DNA of 36,184 nucleotides from Rhodospirillaceae bacterium. GTDB taxonomy: Bacteria > Pseudomonadota > Alphaproteobacteria > UBA828. The notes beneath the pieces are model-generated. The model saw nothing but the letters and a program-made list of their open reading frames with translations, had not been told where the DNA came from and made no database searches. Location of the stretch: assembly GCA_018666805.1 (NCBI GenBank), contig JABIXB010000160.1, forward strand, positions 1 through 36,184, read 5' to 3'. Each line of letters starts with the position of its first letter. Positions within the stretch are counted from its first letter, which is position 1. Of the stretch, positions 1-8,632 are shown piece by piece. The position numbers and the translations under genes are program-made.

Positions 1-535
1 CAAACAGCGCCTGACTGCCGGCGCCGCCCGGCATGTTCTTGATGTGAAATTGCCAATCACCCGACTCATTCGCAAGATTGGCCATGGAATAGGCGCGCAA
101 ACCGTTCACGCCCGGTAGATCGAGAAGCGCATATTGGCCGGGCAGAAACTCGGCCGCTGCCTCGCCGGCGAAATGAAATTCCTGCATGTCATGTGTCAGC
201 GACCGGCTCTCAACAAGCCGCACCGCTTGTCGCCGCGGGATAATTTTCGGCACGGCGGCTGGGTCGATGCGCATTTTTATAGTGCAATCGCTTAGTGGCT
301 GATTTTGACAGGCGAGTTTGCGGTCCTTGCGTTTGTCGCGCTCCGTTAGGCCCGGCGCGTCCGGCCACAGATCTGCCACCTCACCGTCGAGCAGTTCGAA
401 CTTGCAGGTGCCGCATGCGCCGGTGCTGCATTCATAGGGCAAGCCAAAACCAGCGCGCAGGCCGGCGCGCAACAGGCTGTCATCGCCGTTCGAGTGGAAG
501 CTCTCTTCATGACCTTTAATGCGAATCTTAATCAT
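1..535 (-). CDS. 2Fe-2S ferredoxin-type / FAD-binding oxidoreductase (phenol-hydroxylase-reductase/BenC-like), N-terminal part, truncated by window edge
   Basis: Manual reverse translation from ATG at 535: MIKIRIKGHEESFHSNGDDSLLRAGLRAGFGLPYECSTGACGTCKFELLDGEVADLWPD...LACQNQP...GQYALLDLPGVNGLRAYSMANLANESG...; plant-type CX4CX2C...C cluster and RxYSxxN FAD motif; no stop before window edge, hence not in the supplied ORF list. Confidence 0.88.
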   Translation of the reverse strand, partial: MIKIRIKGHEESFHSNGDDSLLRAGLRAGFGLPYECSTGACGTCKFELLDGEVADLWPDAPGLTERDKRKDRKLACQNQPLSDCTIKMRIDPAAVPKIIPRRQAVRLVESRSLTHDMQEFHFAGEAAAEFLPGQYALLDLPGVNGLRAYSMANLANESGDWQFHIKNMPGGAGSQALF

Positions 536-553
536 AAAGAACCCCAGCCCGGC

Positions 554-1555
554 TTAACGTCCGAAAGGATATCGCCAATCGTCAAATGTCTGCCTGATAT
601 CCTCCGTGCCGGCGCCGGCGCGGAGGAGAAGCATTAGCAACAGGCGCGACTTGATGCCGTCGAGCCAGCCGGCCGGGATCAGGCCGCGCGCCAACAGATC
701 GGTTTCGGCACCGGGAAAATTATAGGTCGCCTGCATGGTCTCGCCGTGACGGGTGCGCGAAGCAAAGACCACGGGTATTCTCTCTGCCGCCCGGCCCAGT
801 GCCGCAACCATCGCTTTCGGCACATGACCGCCACCGGTGGCATCGATGACGATACCGTCATAACCGGCCTGCAGCGCGAGATCGACGAGGGTGCCGTCTT
901 CATCGACGCCGGCGGTCAAGCGGGCAACGCGCACAGGGCGCGGTGTCGCAGGCAAATCAACCGGAAAACGTCCGCCCGGGCGGGTGGCGATGTGCGCCCG
1001 GCCTTCGAGAATCCACCCCACTGGTCCAGCCGGGGTCGAATGAAACGCTGCCGGGCTGGTGGTATGGCGCTTTTGCACATAGCGCGCGGCGTGGATCTCG
1101 TCATTCATCACCACCAGCGTACCAATGCCGCGCGCCTGCTGTTCGAGCGCGGTGATGACGGCATGATGGAGGTTGGCGGGACCGTCCGGACCGGCCAAGG
1201 TGGGGTTGCGCATGGCGCCGGTAAAGATCACGGGTGCGTCCTGGTGCACCAAACGATCCATGACAAAGGCGGATTCCTCTATCGTATCGGTGCCTTGGGT
1301 GACGACAATGCCACGCACGCCATCATCAAGGCGTGCATTGATCTCCAGCGCCAATGCCGCGAGATCATCGAGCGTAATATCCGGGCTGGGTAGCTGACGG
1401 AAAGACGACGCCTCAATTTCGGCGATTTCGGCCAAAGCCGGCACGGCTTCGACCAGCATCGCGGCCGAATGCGACAGAGAAACACCTTTGCCGGGCGCCG
1501 ACGCGCCCATGGCAATGGTACCGCCGAGAGAAAATACGCTAACTCGAGGCAACAT
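554..1555 (-). CDS. L-asparaginase/glutaminase family amidohydrolase
   Basis: 333 aa; FSLGGTIAM and VVTQGTDTIEESAF catalytic Thr motifs. Confidence 0.9.
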   Translation of the reverse strand: MLPRVSVFSLGGTIAMGASAPGKGVSLSHSAAMLVEAVPALAEIAEIEASSFRQLPSPDITLDDLAALALEINARLDDGVRGIVVTQGTDTIEESAFVMDRLVHQDAPVIFTGAMRNPTLAGPDGPANLHHAVITALEQQARGIGTLVVMNDEIHAARYVQKRHTTSPAAFHSTPAGPVGWILEGRAHIATRPGGRFPVDLPATPRPVRVARLTAGVDEDGTLVDLALQAGYDGIVIDATGGGHVPKAMVAALGRAAERIPVVFASRTRHGETMQATYNFPGAETDLLARGLIPAGWLDGIKSRLLLMLLLRAGAGTEDIRQTFDDWRYPFGR

Positions 1556-1626
1556 GAGGTTTCACCGCGGAATGTGAGGCGCCGGAGTGCAATAAATTTG
1601 TAGCCGAGAGGACAGCGGAAAACTTC

Positions 1627-2721
1627 TTAAGAGATACGGCGGCCCGTCTGGGGATCGAAAAACAGGATCGATTCCATATCGACATGCATCTCGACCTTGT
1701 CGCCGTCGGTGAATTCCTGCACGCCGGGGACGGTGAAAAAGAGGTCCACGCCGCCCAGATTTACGCCCACCGTGGTGTGCATACCGAGCGGTTCCATGTC
1801 GTTTACCGTGCCCGTTAAATGGGTTTCTGCCGAATCGGAGCCCACCATACGCACATGCTCGGGCCGCACGCCGATCTCGACTTCGCTGATGCCGGACGGC
1901 AGACCATGCTCCATCTGATCCGGTAACTTCATGTCCATGTTGCCTATTTTTAGGCTTGCCGTGCCATTATCACGCGTCAGGCGCGCCGGTATGATATTGA
2001 TCGGCGGGTTGCCGACGAAGCGCGCGACGTCACGGTCAACCGGCTCGTCATAGAGTTCCTGCGCCTTGGCGATCTGGCGCACCTCGCCGTCGATCAACAC
2101 GCAGACCGTATCGGCGAGCGCCAGGGCCTCGGTGTAATCGGGCGTGGCGAACAGGAACGTTCGGCCTGATTCCTGCTGCAAGCGCTTCAGCTCCGTTCTG
2201 AGATCGATACGCAGCATGAAATCGAGACTACTGAGCGGCTCGTCAAGCAGGTAAAAGCGCGGCTGGCGGATCATGGCGCGGCCCAAGGCAACGCGCTGGC
2301 GTTCGCCGCCACTGAAGGTCGCCGGCGTGCGCTCGAGGATATGGCCGATCTTCATCAGCTCGGCCATTTCCATAACGCGATCGTTGATTTCGCTTTTCGA
2401 TACTTTGGCAATTTTGAGTGGCGCGGCTATATTCTCATAGCCGGTTTTATTGGGATATAGCGCCAGATTATCAAAAATCATGGCGATATCGCGCTGGTTC
2501 GGCTGATGATTGGTGAAATCCATACCTTCGATGAAGACTTCACCTGAGCTTGGCGCTTCCAGTCCGGCAATGATGCGCAAGGTCGTTGTCTTGCCGGCGC
2601 CGGCCGGGCCGAGAAGAACGATCAGCGAGCCGTGCGGCACGGTGAGGTTGACATCCTTCAGGGCTTCGTTGCTGCCGAAATTTTTTGAAATCGAGCGTAG
2701 CTCGAGAACGGGCTCGCTCAT
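1627..2721 (-). CDS. ABC transporter ATP-binding protein (UgpC/MalK-like with TOBE region); Q-loop and switch-His motifs degenerate
   Basis: 364 aa; Walker A GPAGAGKTT, signature FSGGERQR, Walker B YLLDEPLSSLD; Q-loop IFDN and H-loop ATPD deviate from consensus. Confidence 0.93.
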   Translation of the reverse strand: MSEPVLELRSISKNFGSNEALKDVNLTVPHGSLIVLLGPAGAGKTTTLRIIAGLEAPSSGEVFIEGMDFTNHQPNQRDIAMIFDNLALYPNKTGYENIAAPLKIAKVSKSEINDRVMEMAELMKIGHILERTPATFSGGERQRVALGRAMIRQPRFYLLDEPLSSLDFMLRIDLRTELKRLQQESGRTFLFATPDYTEALALADTVCVLIDGEVRQIAKAQELYDEPVDRDVARFVGNPPINIIPARLTRDNGTASLKIGNMDMKLPDQMEHGLPSGISEVEIGVRPEHVRMVGSDSAETHLTGTVNDMEPLGMHTTVGVNLGGVDLFFTVPGVQEFTDGDKVEMHVDMESILFFDPQTGRRIS

Positions 2722-3827
2722 CGTCTGTCTCCACTGTCGAGTAAACGAACGCCTGATTCGGCATCGAAAAGCGCGACAAGATCGCTTACCGGCACGAGGT
2801 CAATAGAATCGCGCTCGACGGCCGGGTCGCCAGTCGGAACAATAACCTTTAGCGATGAATCGCCGAATGAAGCGGTGACCACCGTCTCCGGACCTTGCGG
2901 TTCGACTGCCAAAACCGGAACTGAGAATCGTCCGGGATCATCGGCGGCGGCCAAACTCAAACTCTCCGGTCGCACGCCAACGACAACATCCGCGCCGGCG
3001 GATACATCCGAGCCGAGATTGCCGGCCGGCAAGGGGATGGTCGAATCACCGGACGTCACAACCCGCCGGCCACCATCCTCCGCCAGCTTTCCTTTAAGAA
3101 AATTCATCGGCGGATTGCCGAGGAAGCTGCCAACAAAGCGATTGGCGGGATATTGGTAGACGTTATGGGCGGTGTCATATTGCTGCAGCGCACCGAAATC
3201 CATCACCGCGATACGATGGGCGAGCGACAGCGCCTCGATCTGGTCATGCGTTACGTAAATGATGGTCTGTCCGGTATCCGCCTGAATACGCCGCAACTCG
3301 CGCCGCATCTGGTTGCGCATCGCCGCCTCAAGGTTGCTGAGAGGCTCGTCGAGCAGCAGGATTTCAGGGTTTGTGACCAACGTCCGCCCGATGGCGACGC
3401 GTTGCAACTCGGACGCCCCCAATTCATCCGGCTTGCGGTCGAGCTGATGGGTGATCGAGAGGAACTCCGACACTTTGGCGATTTCCCGATCGATCTCCGG
3501 CTGTTTCATTTTGCGGACTTTGAGACCATAGGCAAGATTGCTGCGCACCGTCATATGGGTAAACACGGCATAATCCTGGAACACCAGACCGATATTGCGG
3601 TCACCCGGCGGGACATTCAGCACCGATTTACCGTCGATTAGAATATCGCCGCTGGTCGGCGCTTCGAGACCGACAATCATGTTCAGAATGGTCGATTTAC
3701 CGCAACCGGACGGGCCCAGCAGGGCCATTGTCTCGCTTTCCTCGATGGCGATGGAAACATCATCGACGGCGACAAGATCGCCGAATTCCTTACGTAGATT
3801 GACCAGTTCGAGCTTAATGTTTGCCAT
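2718..3827 (-). CDS. ABC transporter ATP-binding protein (UgpC/MalK-like); signature motif degenerate
   Basis: 369 aa; Walker A GPSGCGKST, Q-loop VFQDY, Walker B LLLDEPLSNLE, H-loop VTHDQ; signature reads LGASELQR instead of LSGGQ; 4-bp overlap with next gene. Confidence 0.93.
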   Translation of the reverse strand: MANIKLELVNLRKEFGDLVAVDDVSIAIEESETMALLGPSGCGKSTILNMIVGLEAPTSGDILIDGKSVLNVPPGDRNIGLVFQDYAVFTHMTVRSNLAYGLKVRKMKQPEIDREIAKVSEFLSITHQLDRKPDELGASELQRVAIGRTLVTNPEILLLDEPLSNLEAAMRNQMRRELRRIQADTGQTIIYVTHDQIEALSLAHRIAVMDFGALQQYDTAHNVYQYPANRFVGSFLGNPPMNFLKGKLAEDGGRRVVTSGDSTIPLPAGNLGSDVSAGADVVVGVRPESLSLAAADDPGRFSVPVLAVEPQGPETVVTASFGDSSLKVIVPTGDPAVERDSIDLVPVSDLVALFDAESGVRLLDSGDRR

Positions 3828-3833
3828 GACCGG

Positions 3834-4769
3834 TCACCGTTTGATGGCGCCGAGGGTTAACCCGCGCACCAAGTGTTTCTGAATGAAGAAGCCGACGGTC
3901 ACCAACGGAACAATGGAAACCATGGCCAGAGCCGCCTGCACACCGTAAAGCGTACCCTCGGTCGCCGAGAAATATTTGCTCAGCGTAACCGGAATGGTCT
4001 GCACATTGGTGTAGGTCAGGATCAAAGCGAACAGGAATTCGCTCCAATTCAAGATAAAGATAAACAGCGTTGTCGCGATGATACCACCCTTGATAAGCGG
4101 CACCGTTACGGTGAAATGCGCTCGCCAGCGCGAATAACCATCCATCATCGCCGCCTCTTCGATCTCATGCGGCAAATCATCGACAAAGCTTTTCAGCATC
4201 CACGTCGAAAACGGCACGGTCACAGCCGCGTAAGCCAATATCAAACCGATATAGGTATCGGTGATGTCGAACACCTTCGGCCCAAACATGATGACGAACG
4301 GTATCGCTATTGCAATGGGCGGAAACATTCGCCCCGCCAATATGAAGAATGGCGTGAAATTCCCGCCAAATCGGTATCGCGATATGCTGATCGCGGCCAT
4401 CAGGCCGACGACAATGGACAATATCGTCGCCGAAATGGAGATGATGATCGAACCCTTGATACCGGGCCAGGCCGAGCGATTGAGGAAATCCGCAATCGCG
4501 CCGCCGGCGGCATCGTCCTTCGACCCGCCGAAATCCTCATCGCCAACTTGCTGCGTTCCACCACGCCGTTCGAGTAAGATATGCGGCGCTAAAATGGTGA
4601 GATAATTATCCACCGTGGGGGCCGAAGAAATCCATGTCGGCGGACTTGTAACCCACTCGCTGCGCAGTTTGAATGAGGTTGACACCATCCACAGGATCGG
4701 GAACACGGCGAACAGAAGGCCGGCAATGAGGGCAATAAAATTAAACGGCGTAAATTTTCTTTCCGGCAT
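3834..4769 (-). CDS. ABC sugar/polyol-type transporter permease (MalG/UgpE-like)
   Basis: 311 aa; multiple TM segments, EAAMMDGxSRW(R)AH...P EAA-loop; paralogous to 7667..8503. Confidence 0.93.
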   Translation of the reverse strand: MPERKFTPFNFIALIAGLLFAVFPILWMVSTSFKLRSEWVTSPPTWISSAPTVDNYLTILAPHILLERRGGTQQVGDEDFGGSKDDAAGGAIADFLNRSAWPGIKGSIIISISATILSIVVGLMAAISISRYRFGGNFTPFFILAGRMFPPIAIAIPFVIMFGPKVFDITDTYIGLILAYAAVTVPFSTWMLKSFVDDLPHEIEEAAMMDGYSRWRAHFTVTVPLIKGGIIATTLFIFILNWSEFLFALILTYTNVQTIPVTLSKYFSATEGTLYGVQAALAMVSIVPLVTVGFFIQKHLVRGLTLGAIKR

Positions 4770-4771
4770 GA

Positions 4772-5746
4772 TCAGCGTCCCTCGACCAGCTGATAGCGGA
4801 TCGGCTTCAGCATCATGTTAATCAGCACCACTGTGATTACCAGGACGATGAAGGCGGCGGAGCCGGCATAGGCCAAGCGGAAATCCTCGAACGCCAGTTT
4901 ATAGAGATAGAGACTTATGGTTTCCGTCGCCGTTCCCGGCCCGCCGCGCGTCAGCAGGTAAATCTCGTCGAACAGCTTGACCACCTCCATGCCGCGGATA
5001 ACAAAGGCAATGATGATCACCGCCCGCATATTGGGCAGGATGATGGTCCAGAAAATCTTGACGTTGCTGGCGCCGAGCACCGTCGCGGCGCGGATCGGAT
5101 TTTCCGGTACCGCATTCAGGCCCGACAGCATGATCAGGAAAAACAGCGGCGTCCAGTGCCACACTTCGGTAACGATCACCGCGATGAAGGCCAGCGTGCC
5201 GTCGTTCAGCCATTGCAGATTGACCGGGCTGAAGGCGATCCAACCGAAAATCTGGTTGATCGGGCCATTATACTGAAACAGCATGAACCAAGTGTAGCCA
5301 ACCACGACCGGCATGATCATCATCGGCGTCAGGAGCGCGGTAAACCAAATGCGCTTGCCCCAGAATTTCTTCAGGAACAAGGAGGCCAGTCCCAAACCGA
5401 TGACAAACTCAAGACAGAGCGAGATAACCGACATGATCACCGTGCGGCCGAGCGCCTGCAAATAGCGCGGCTCGTCCGTCACCAGGTAATTATAATTAAT
5501 GCCCTGGTTTATTTTTTGCGTAAAGACGCTGGTGAAAGCGAGCCAAAAATCACCGTAAATCGGCTGCCACTCCGTCATACTGATGACGAATTCCAGTATG
5601 AACGGGAAGATCAGCATCACGCACAGCAAAATCTGCACCGGCGTGATCAGCAGGCCCGGAATATATTTTTTATCGTTAGGATCAAAGCGGCGGGGCTTTC
5701 CCAAACCGAGGGTGGAAGCCCCGCCAGTAGATGTATTTGTAACCAC
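4772..5746 (-). CDS. ABC transporter permease (MalF/UgpA-like)
   Basis: 324 aa; multiple TM segments, EAA-like loop PIRAATVLGASNVKIFWTIILP. Confidence 0.93.
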   Translation of the reverse strand: MVTNTSTGGASTLGLGKPRRFDPNDKKYIPGLLITPVQILLCVMLIFPFILEFVISMTEWQPIYGDFWLAFTSVFTQKINQGINYNYLVTDEPRYLQALGRTVIMSVISLCLEFVIGLGLASLFLKKFWGKRIWFTALLTPMMIMPVVVGYTWFMLFQYNGPINQIFGWIAFSPVNLQWLNDGTLAFIAVIVTEVWHWTPLFFLIMLSGLNAVPENPIRAATVLGASNVKIFWTIILPNMRAVIIIAFVIRGMEVVKLFDEIYLLTRGGPGTATETISLYLYKLAFEDFRLAYAGSAAFIVLVITVVLINMMLKPIRYQLVEGR

Positions 5747-5793
5747 TGTTTTTTTCTTATGTTCGTTTATTGACGAATTTTAGCGTGGTCAAT

Positions 5794-7403
5794 CTACATG
5801 CCCCACTTATCCGCACCGGACGCTTTCTGCAACGCTGACGGATACATCCCGGCAAGAGCGCGCCACGCCTCGATCTGGGTGTCTTTGCCCAGACGACGGG
5901 TGATGCGGTTTTGCTCTTTCGCTACGTCTTTCATGGCTTCCGCCGGAGTCTTCTGCCCGTTGTAAGCCGCCTGCAGGTTAATATCCAAGGCGTTGTGATA
6001 TTCCGAGCCGCCGCGCAGGATGATTTCCGGCACGCAATCGACCACGGCCTCGAACGAGGTCGCAAGGAAATCGCCAGGATAGGAAGCATAGAACTCAGGT
6101 GACGGATCGAGGAAGTGGTTGTTACGCCACGGATCGAAATAGCCGCCTTCGTTCGGAATCGAGCGCATCGACATGGTCGGGCCGGTGAGCCACTGCGCAT
6201 AGAGATAGGCAACTTCCGGAATTTCGGAATGGTTGTTGACGACAAAATCCCATGCAAACGGCATCACGTCGGCGCGGATCAGCTCGCCATTCACCATATC
6301 GCCCGGCACTTTCGAAATACCGGTCTGGCTCGGCTGGCCATTGGCATCCACGCCGGCAATGATCGACTGTGCGCCCTCGGCGTCATGGCTATAGCGCCAC
6401 AGTGACGGCCAACCGAACTGGAAGAAACCACGGCCGGCCGCATAATACTGGGCATAGTTCTCGGTGAAGCCGTAGTTAAACTGCTCTTTCGGCATATAAT
6501 CCTGAATCGCAACAAGATCCTCAACGGTCTTGATACTCTCCGGGCTATCGGCCATCGACTTCATGTCTTTGTCGAAATAGAGCTTGCCCTTGGATTGGAA
6601 ACGGGTCATCCAATGGAACTTGTTCCAGAACGGCGAGCGATATTCCAAGGCGCCCCAGAAATCATTGCCCTTGTCAGTCATATCGGCGGCGAGTTGGTCA
6701 TATTCCGCCCAGGTATCGACAACGGCGCGTTTTGATTTCGGCGATCTGCCGGCTTCCGCCAATTTATCCTTGCGGTAATTGAGCAGCCACCAGTCACCAT
6801 CGCAATAGAGGCCGTAGATCTTGCCCTTATATTTCTGGCCAAAATCCGACACCGGATATTCGAGCTTGTTGGGGCCGTCAAAGACTTCCGGGTCATACTT
6901 GGCGACCAGTCCGTGAGATCATGCGCGAGGCCGGATTCGGCGTAATCAGGCAGGCTCAACGGCGCCGGCAGCATCAGGTCATAACGACCGGTCTGGGCAA
7001 CAGCTTCCTGCATGCCCTTTTGATGGGTCTGCGTCACCGGCACCTCGATCAGCTCAACGTCGAAGCCGGTCAAAGCTTTCCACTCGGCCGTGAACGGCGA
7101 CATGTTACCGCCGGAGCCCGACGGATGCATGATCGAGATGGTTTTCTTCTTCGCGCCGGCATACATCGCCTTCGCTGCCTTGGCAGCACGATCTTCCGGT
7201 GTGGCGCCTTCAACCGCCCAAGCGCGCTTTACGCTGAGCGGGGCTTTCTTCATGATCATGGAAATGGCGGTGGCGCTCAGGCCAAGGCTCGCCATACCCT
7301 TCATCAGATCACGGCGCGATACTTTGAAGTCGCGCGACATGTGCATGCCCCAGAGCCGATGCAGCTCTTTGACCATTCTTAATTTCTTATCCGCGTGTGA
7401 CAT
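5794..7403 (-). pseudogene. ABC transporter extracellular solute-binding protein (family 1 type), Tat signal, interrupted by a single-base frameshift near 6906
   Basis: N-terminal part in ORF 6678..7562 (MSHADKK...DFKVSRRDLMKGMASLG...DYAESGLAHDLTDW) and C-terminal part in ORF 5794..6852 (MSDFGQKYKGKIYGLYCDGDWW...); adding one G (minus strand) restores HDLTDWVAKYDPEVFDGPNKLEYPVSDFGQKYKG. GGGAG ribosome-binding site 8 nt before ATG at 7403. Confidence 0.85.
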
Positions 7404-7578
7404 ATTCATTTCTCCCTTTAGCTCTGGCGGCCCGCGCCGCATCCCTGCGTCCGGGCCACCGGCAATACTCAGTTGATCTCGCCGCCTCGCCGCCGACAAA
7501 CAAAATCGACAACGCCACGGCGACCGAATTTTTCCAGACGCGGGAGGACCATAACGGCGCACCTTTGCGCCTGTAAAG

Positions 7579-7617
7579 CCAGAAATGTGAATTAATCATT
7601 AACTTTTTAATTTCTGG
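7579..7617. repeat. 8-bp perfect inverted repeat CCAGAAAT/ATTTCTGG in AT-rich intergenic island
   Basis: CCAGAAAT at 7579-7586, ATTTCTGG at 7610-7617, with inner palindrome TTAATcATTAA at 7592-7602. Confidence 0.7.
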
Positions 7618-7666
7618 GGCAAACAGGCCGCTCCGGAAGCTTTATTTTTCAGATAATTCAAATAAT

Positions 7667-8503
7667 TCACCGCTTTATCGCCCCCAGGGTAAAGCCGCGC
7701 GCCAGATGTTTGTGAATCACCAAACCAGCGATAACGATCGGTAGCGCCGCAACCGTTGCCAGCGCCGCCTGAATACCGAATGCCCCGTTATAGAAATTAA
7801 TATTCACCGGAATGGTGATAACGGTCTTTTCCGAGAGCACCATGGCGAGGAGAAATTCGCTCCAATTGAGAATGAAAATAAACAGCCCCGTGGCGATCAC
7901 GCCACCCTTCGCCAGCGGCAGGGTAACGCGGATATGCGCCGCCCAACGCGACATCCCATCCATCATCGCCGCTTCCTCGATCTCCGCCGGAATCTCGTCA
8001 ACGAAGCTCTTCAGCATCCAAAAGGCGAAAGGTGCGGTAAAGACAACATAGGCAAGGATCAGCCCGGCATAAGTGTCACGCATGCCGAGCAGGCCGAATA
8101 GGATCAGGAACGGAATGGCGATCACCACCGTTGGAATGCCGCGCACCGAGAGAATGGCGAGCGCCATCGTATGGCCACCGGCGCGGTAGCGCGAAAATCC
8201 GATTGCCGCCATGCCGCCGATAATGAGAGAAATCAAGGTGGCGATGCTCGAGACAATGAGTGAATTGACCATGGCGATCCAGGAAGCGCCGTTGCCCGTC
8301 ATGTAAACGCCTTTGAATTCTATCAGCAGCGGCCCGTAGTTCGCCCAGGAGGCCTGGCTCGATATCCACACCGGCGGTGTCGCCGCCCATTCAAGCGTCG
8401 GCTTGAATGATGTCGAGACCATCCAGAATATCGGAAAAAGAGCGAAAAGAAGGCCGGCCACAAGGGCCAGAAAATGGGGCCAACGAAAGGGTTTGTGCAG
8501 CAT
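7667..8503 (-). CDS. ABC transporter permease (MalG/UgpE-like), second paralog
   Basis: 278 aa; very similar to 3834..4769 (LALVAGLLFALFPIFWMVSTSFK; EIEEAAMMDGMSRWAAH; HLARGFTLGAIKR). Confidence 0.92.
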   Translation of the reverse strand: MLHKPFRWPHFLALVAGLLFALFPIFWMVSTSFKPTLEWAATPPVWISSQASWANYGPLLIEFKGVYMTGNGASWIAMVNSLIVSSIATLISLIIGGMAAIGFSRYRAGGHTMALAILSVRGIPTVVIAIPFLILFGLLGMRDTYAGLILAYVVFTAPFAFWMLKSFVDEIPAEIEEAAMMDGMSRWAAHIRVTLPLAKGGVIATGLFIFILNWSEFLLAMVLSEKTVITIPVNINFYNGAFGIQAALATVAALPIVIAGLVIHKHLARGFTLGAIKR

Positions 8504-8507
8504 TTAT

Positions 8508-8561
8508 GTCGCTTTTGCGGTTGCTGTCGCATTTGCGGCTATCGCCGCTTTTGCGCTTGTT
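8508..8561. repeat. Degenerate 3 x 18-bp tandem repeat in divergent intergenic region
   Basis: gtcgcttttgcggttgct / gtcgcatttgcggctatc / gccgcttttgcgcttgtt read directly. Confidence 0.65.
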
Positions 8562-8632
8562 ATTGTCTCCGAACGGGGCGACACCATAGAGTGATCTCGC
8601 AGGGGAAGAAAACGAATTCGGGAGCGCGGGCC

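Noticed and set aside
1-535. BoxA reductase
   Set aside because: Has a plant-type 2Fe-2S CX4CX2C motif, not the two 4Fe-4S ferredoxin clusters of BoxA.
3873-4577. 234-aa plus-strand ORF
   Set aside because: Antisense to the ABC permease gene; charged low-complexity shadow product.
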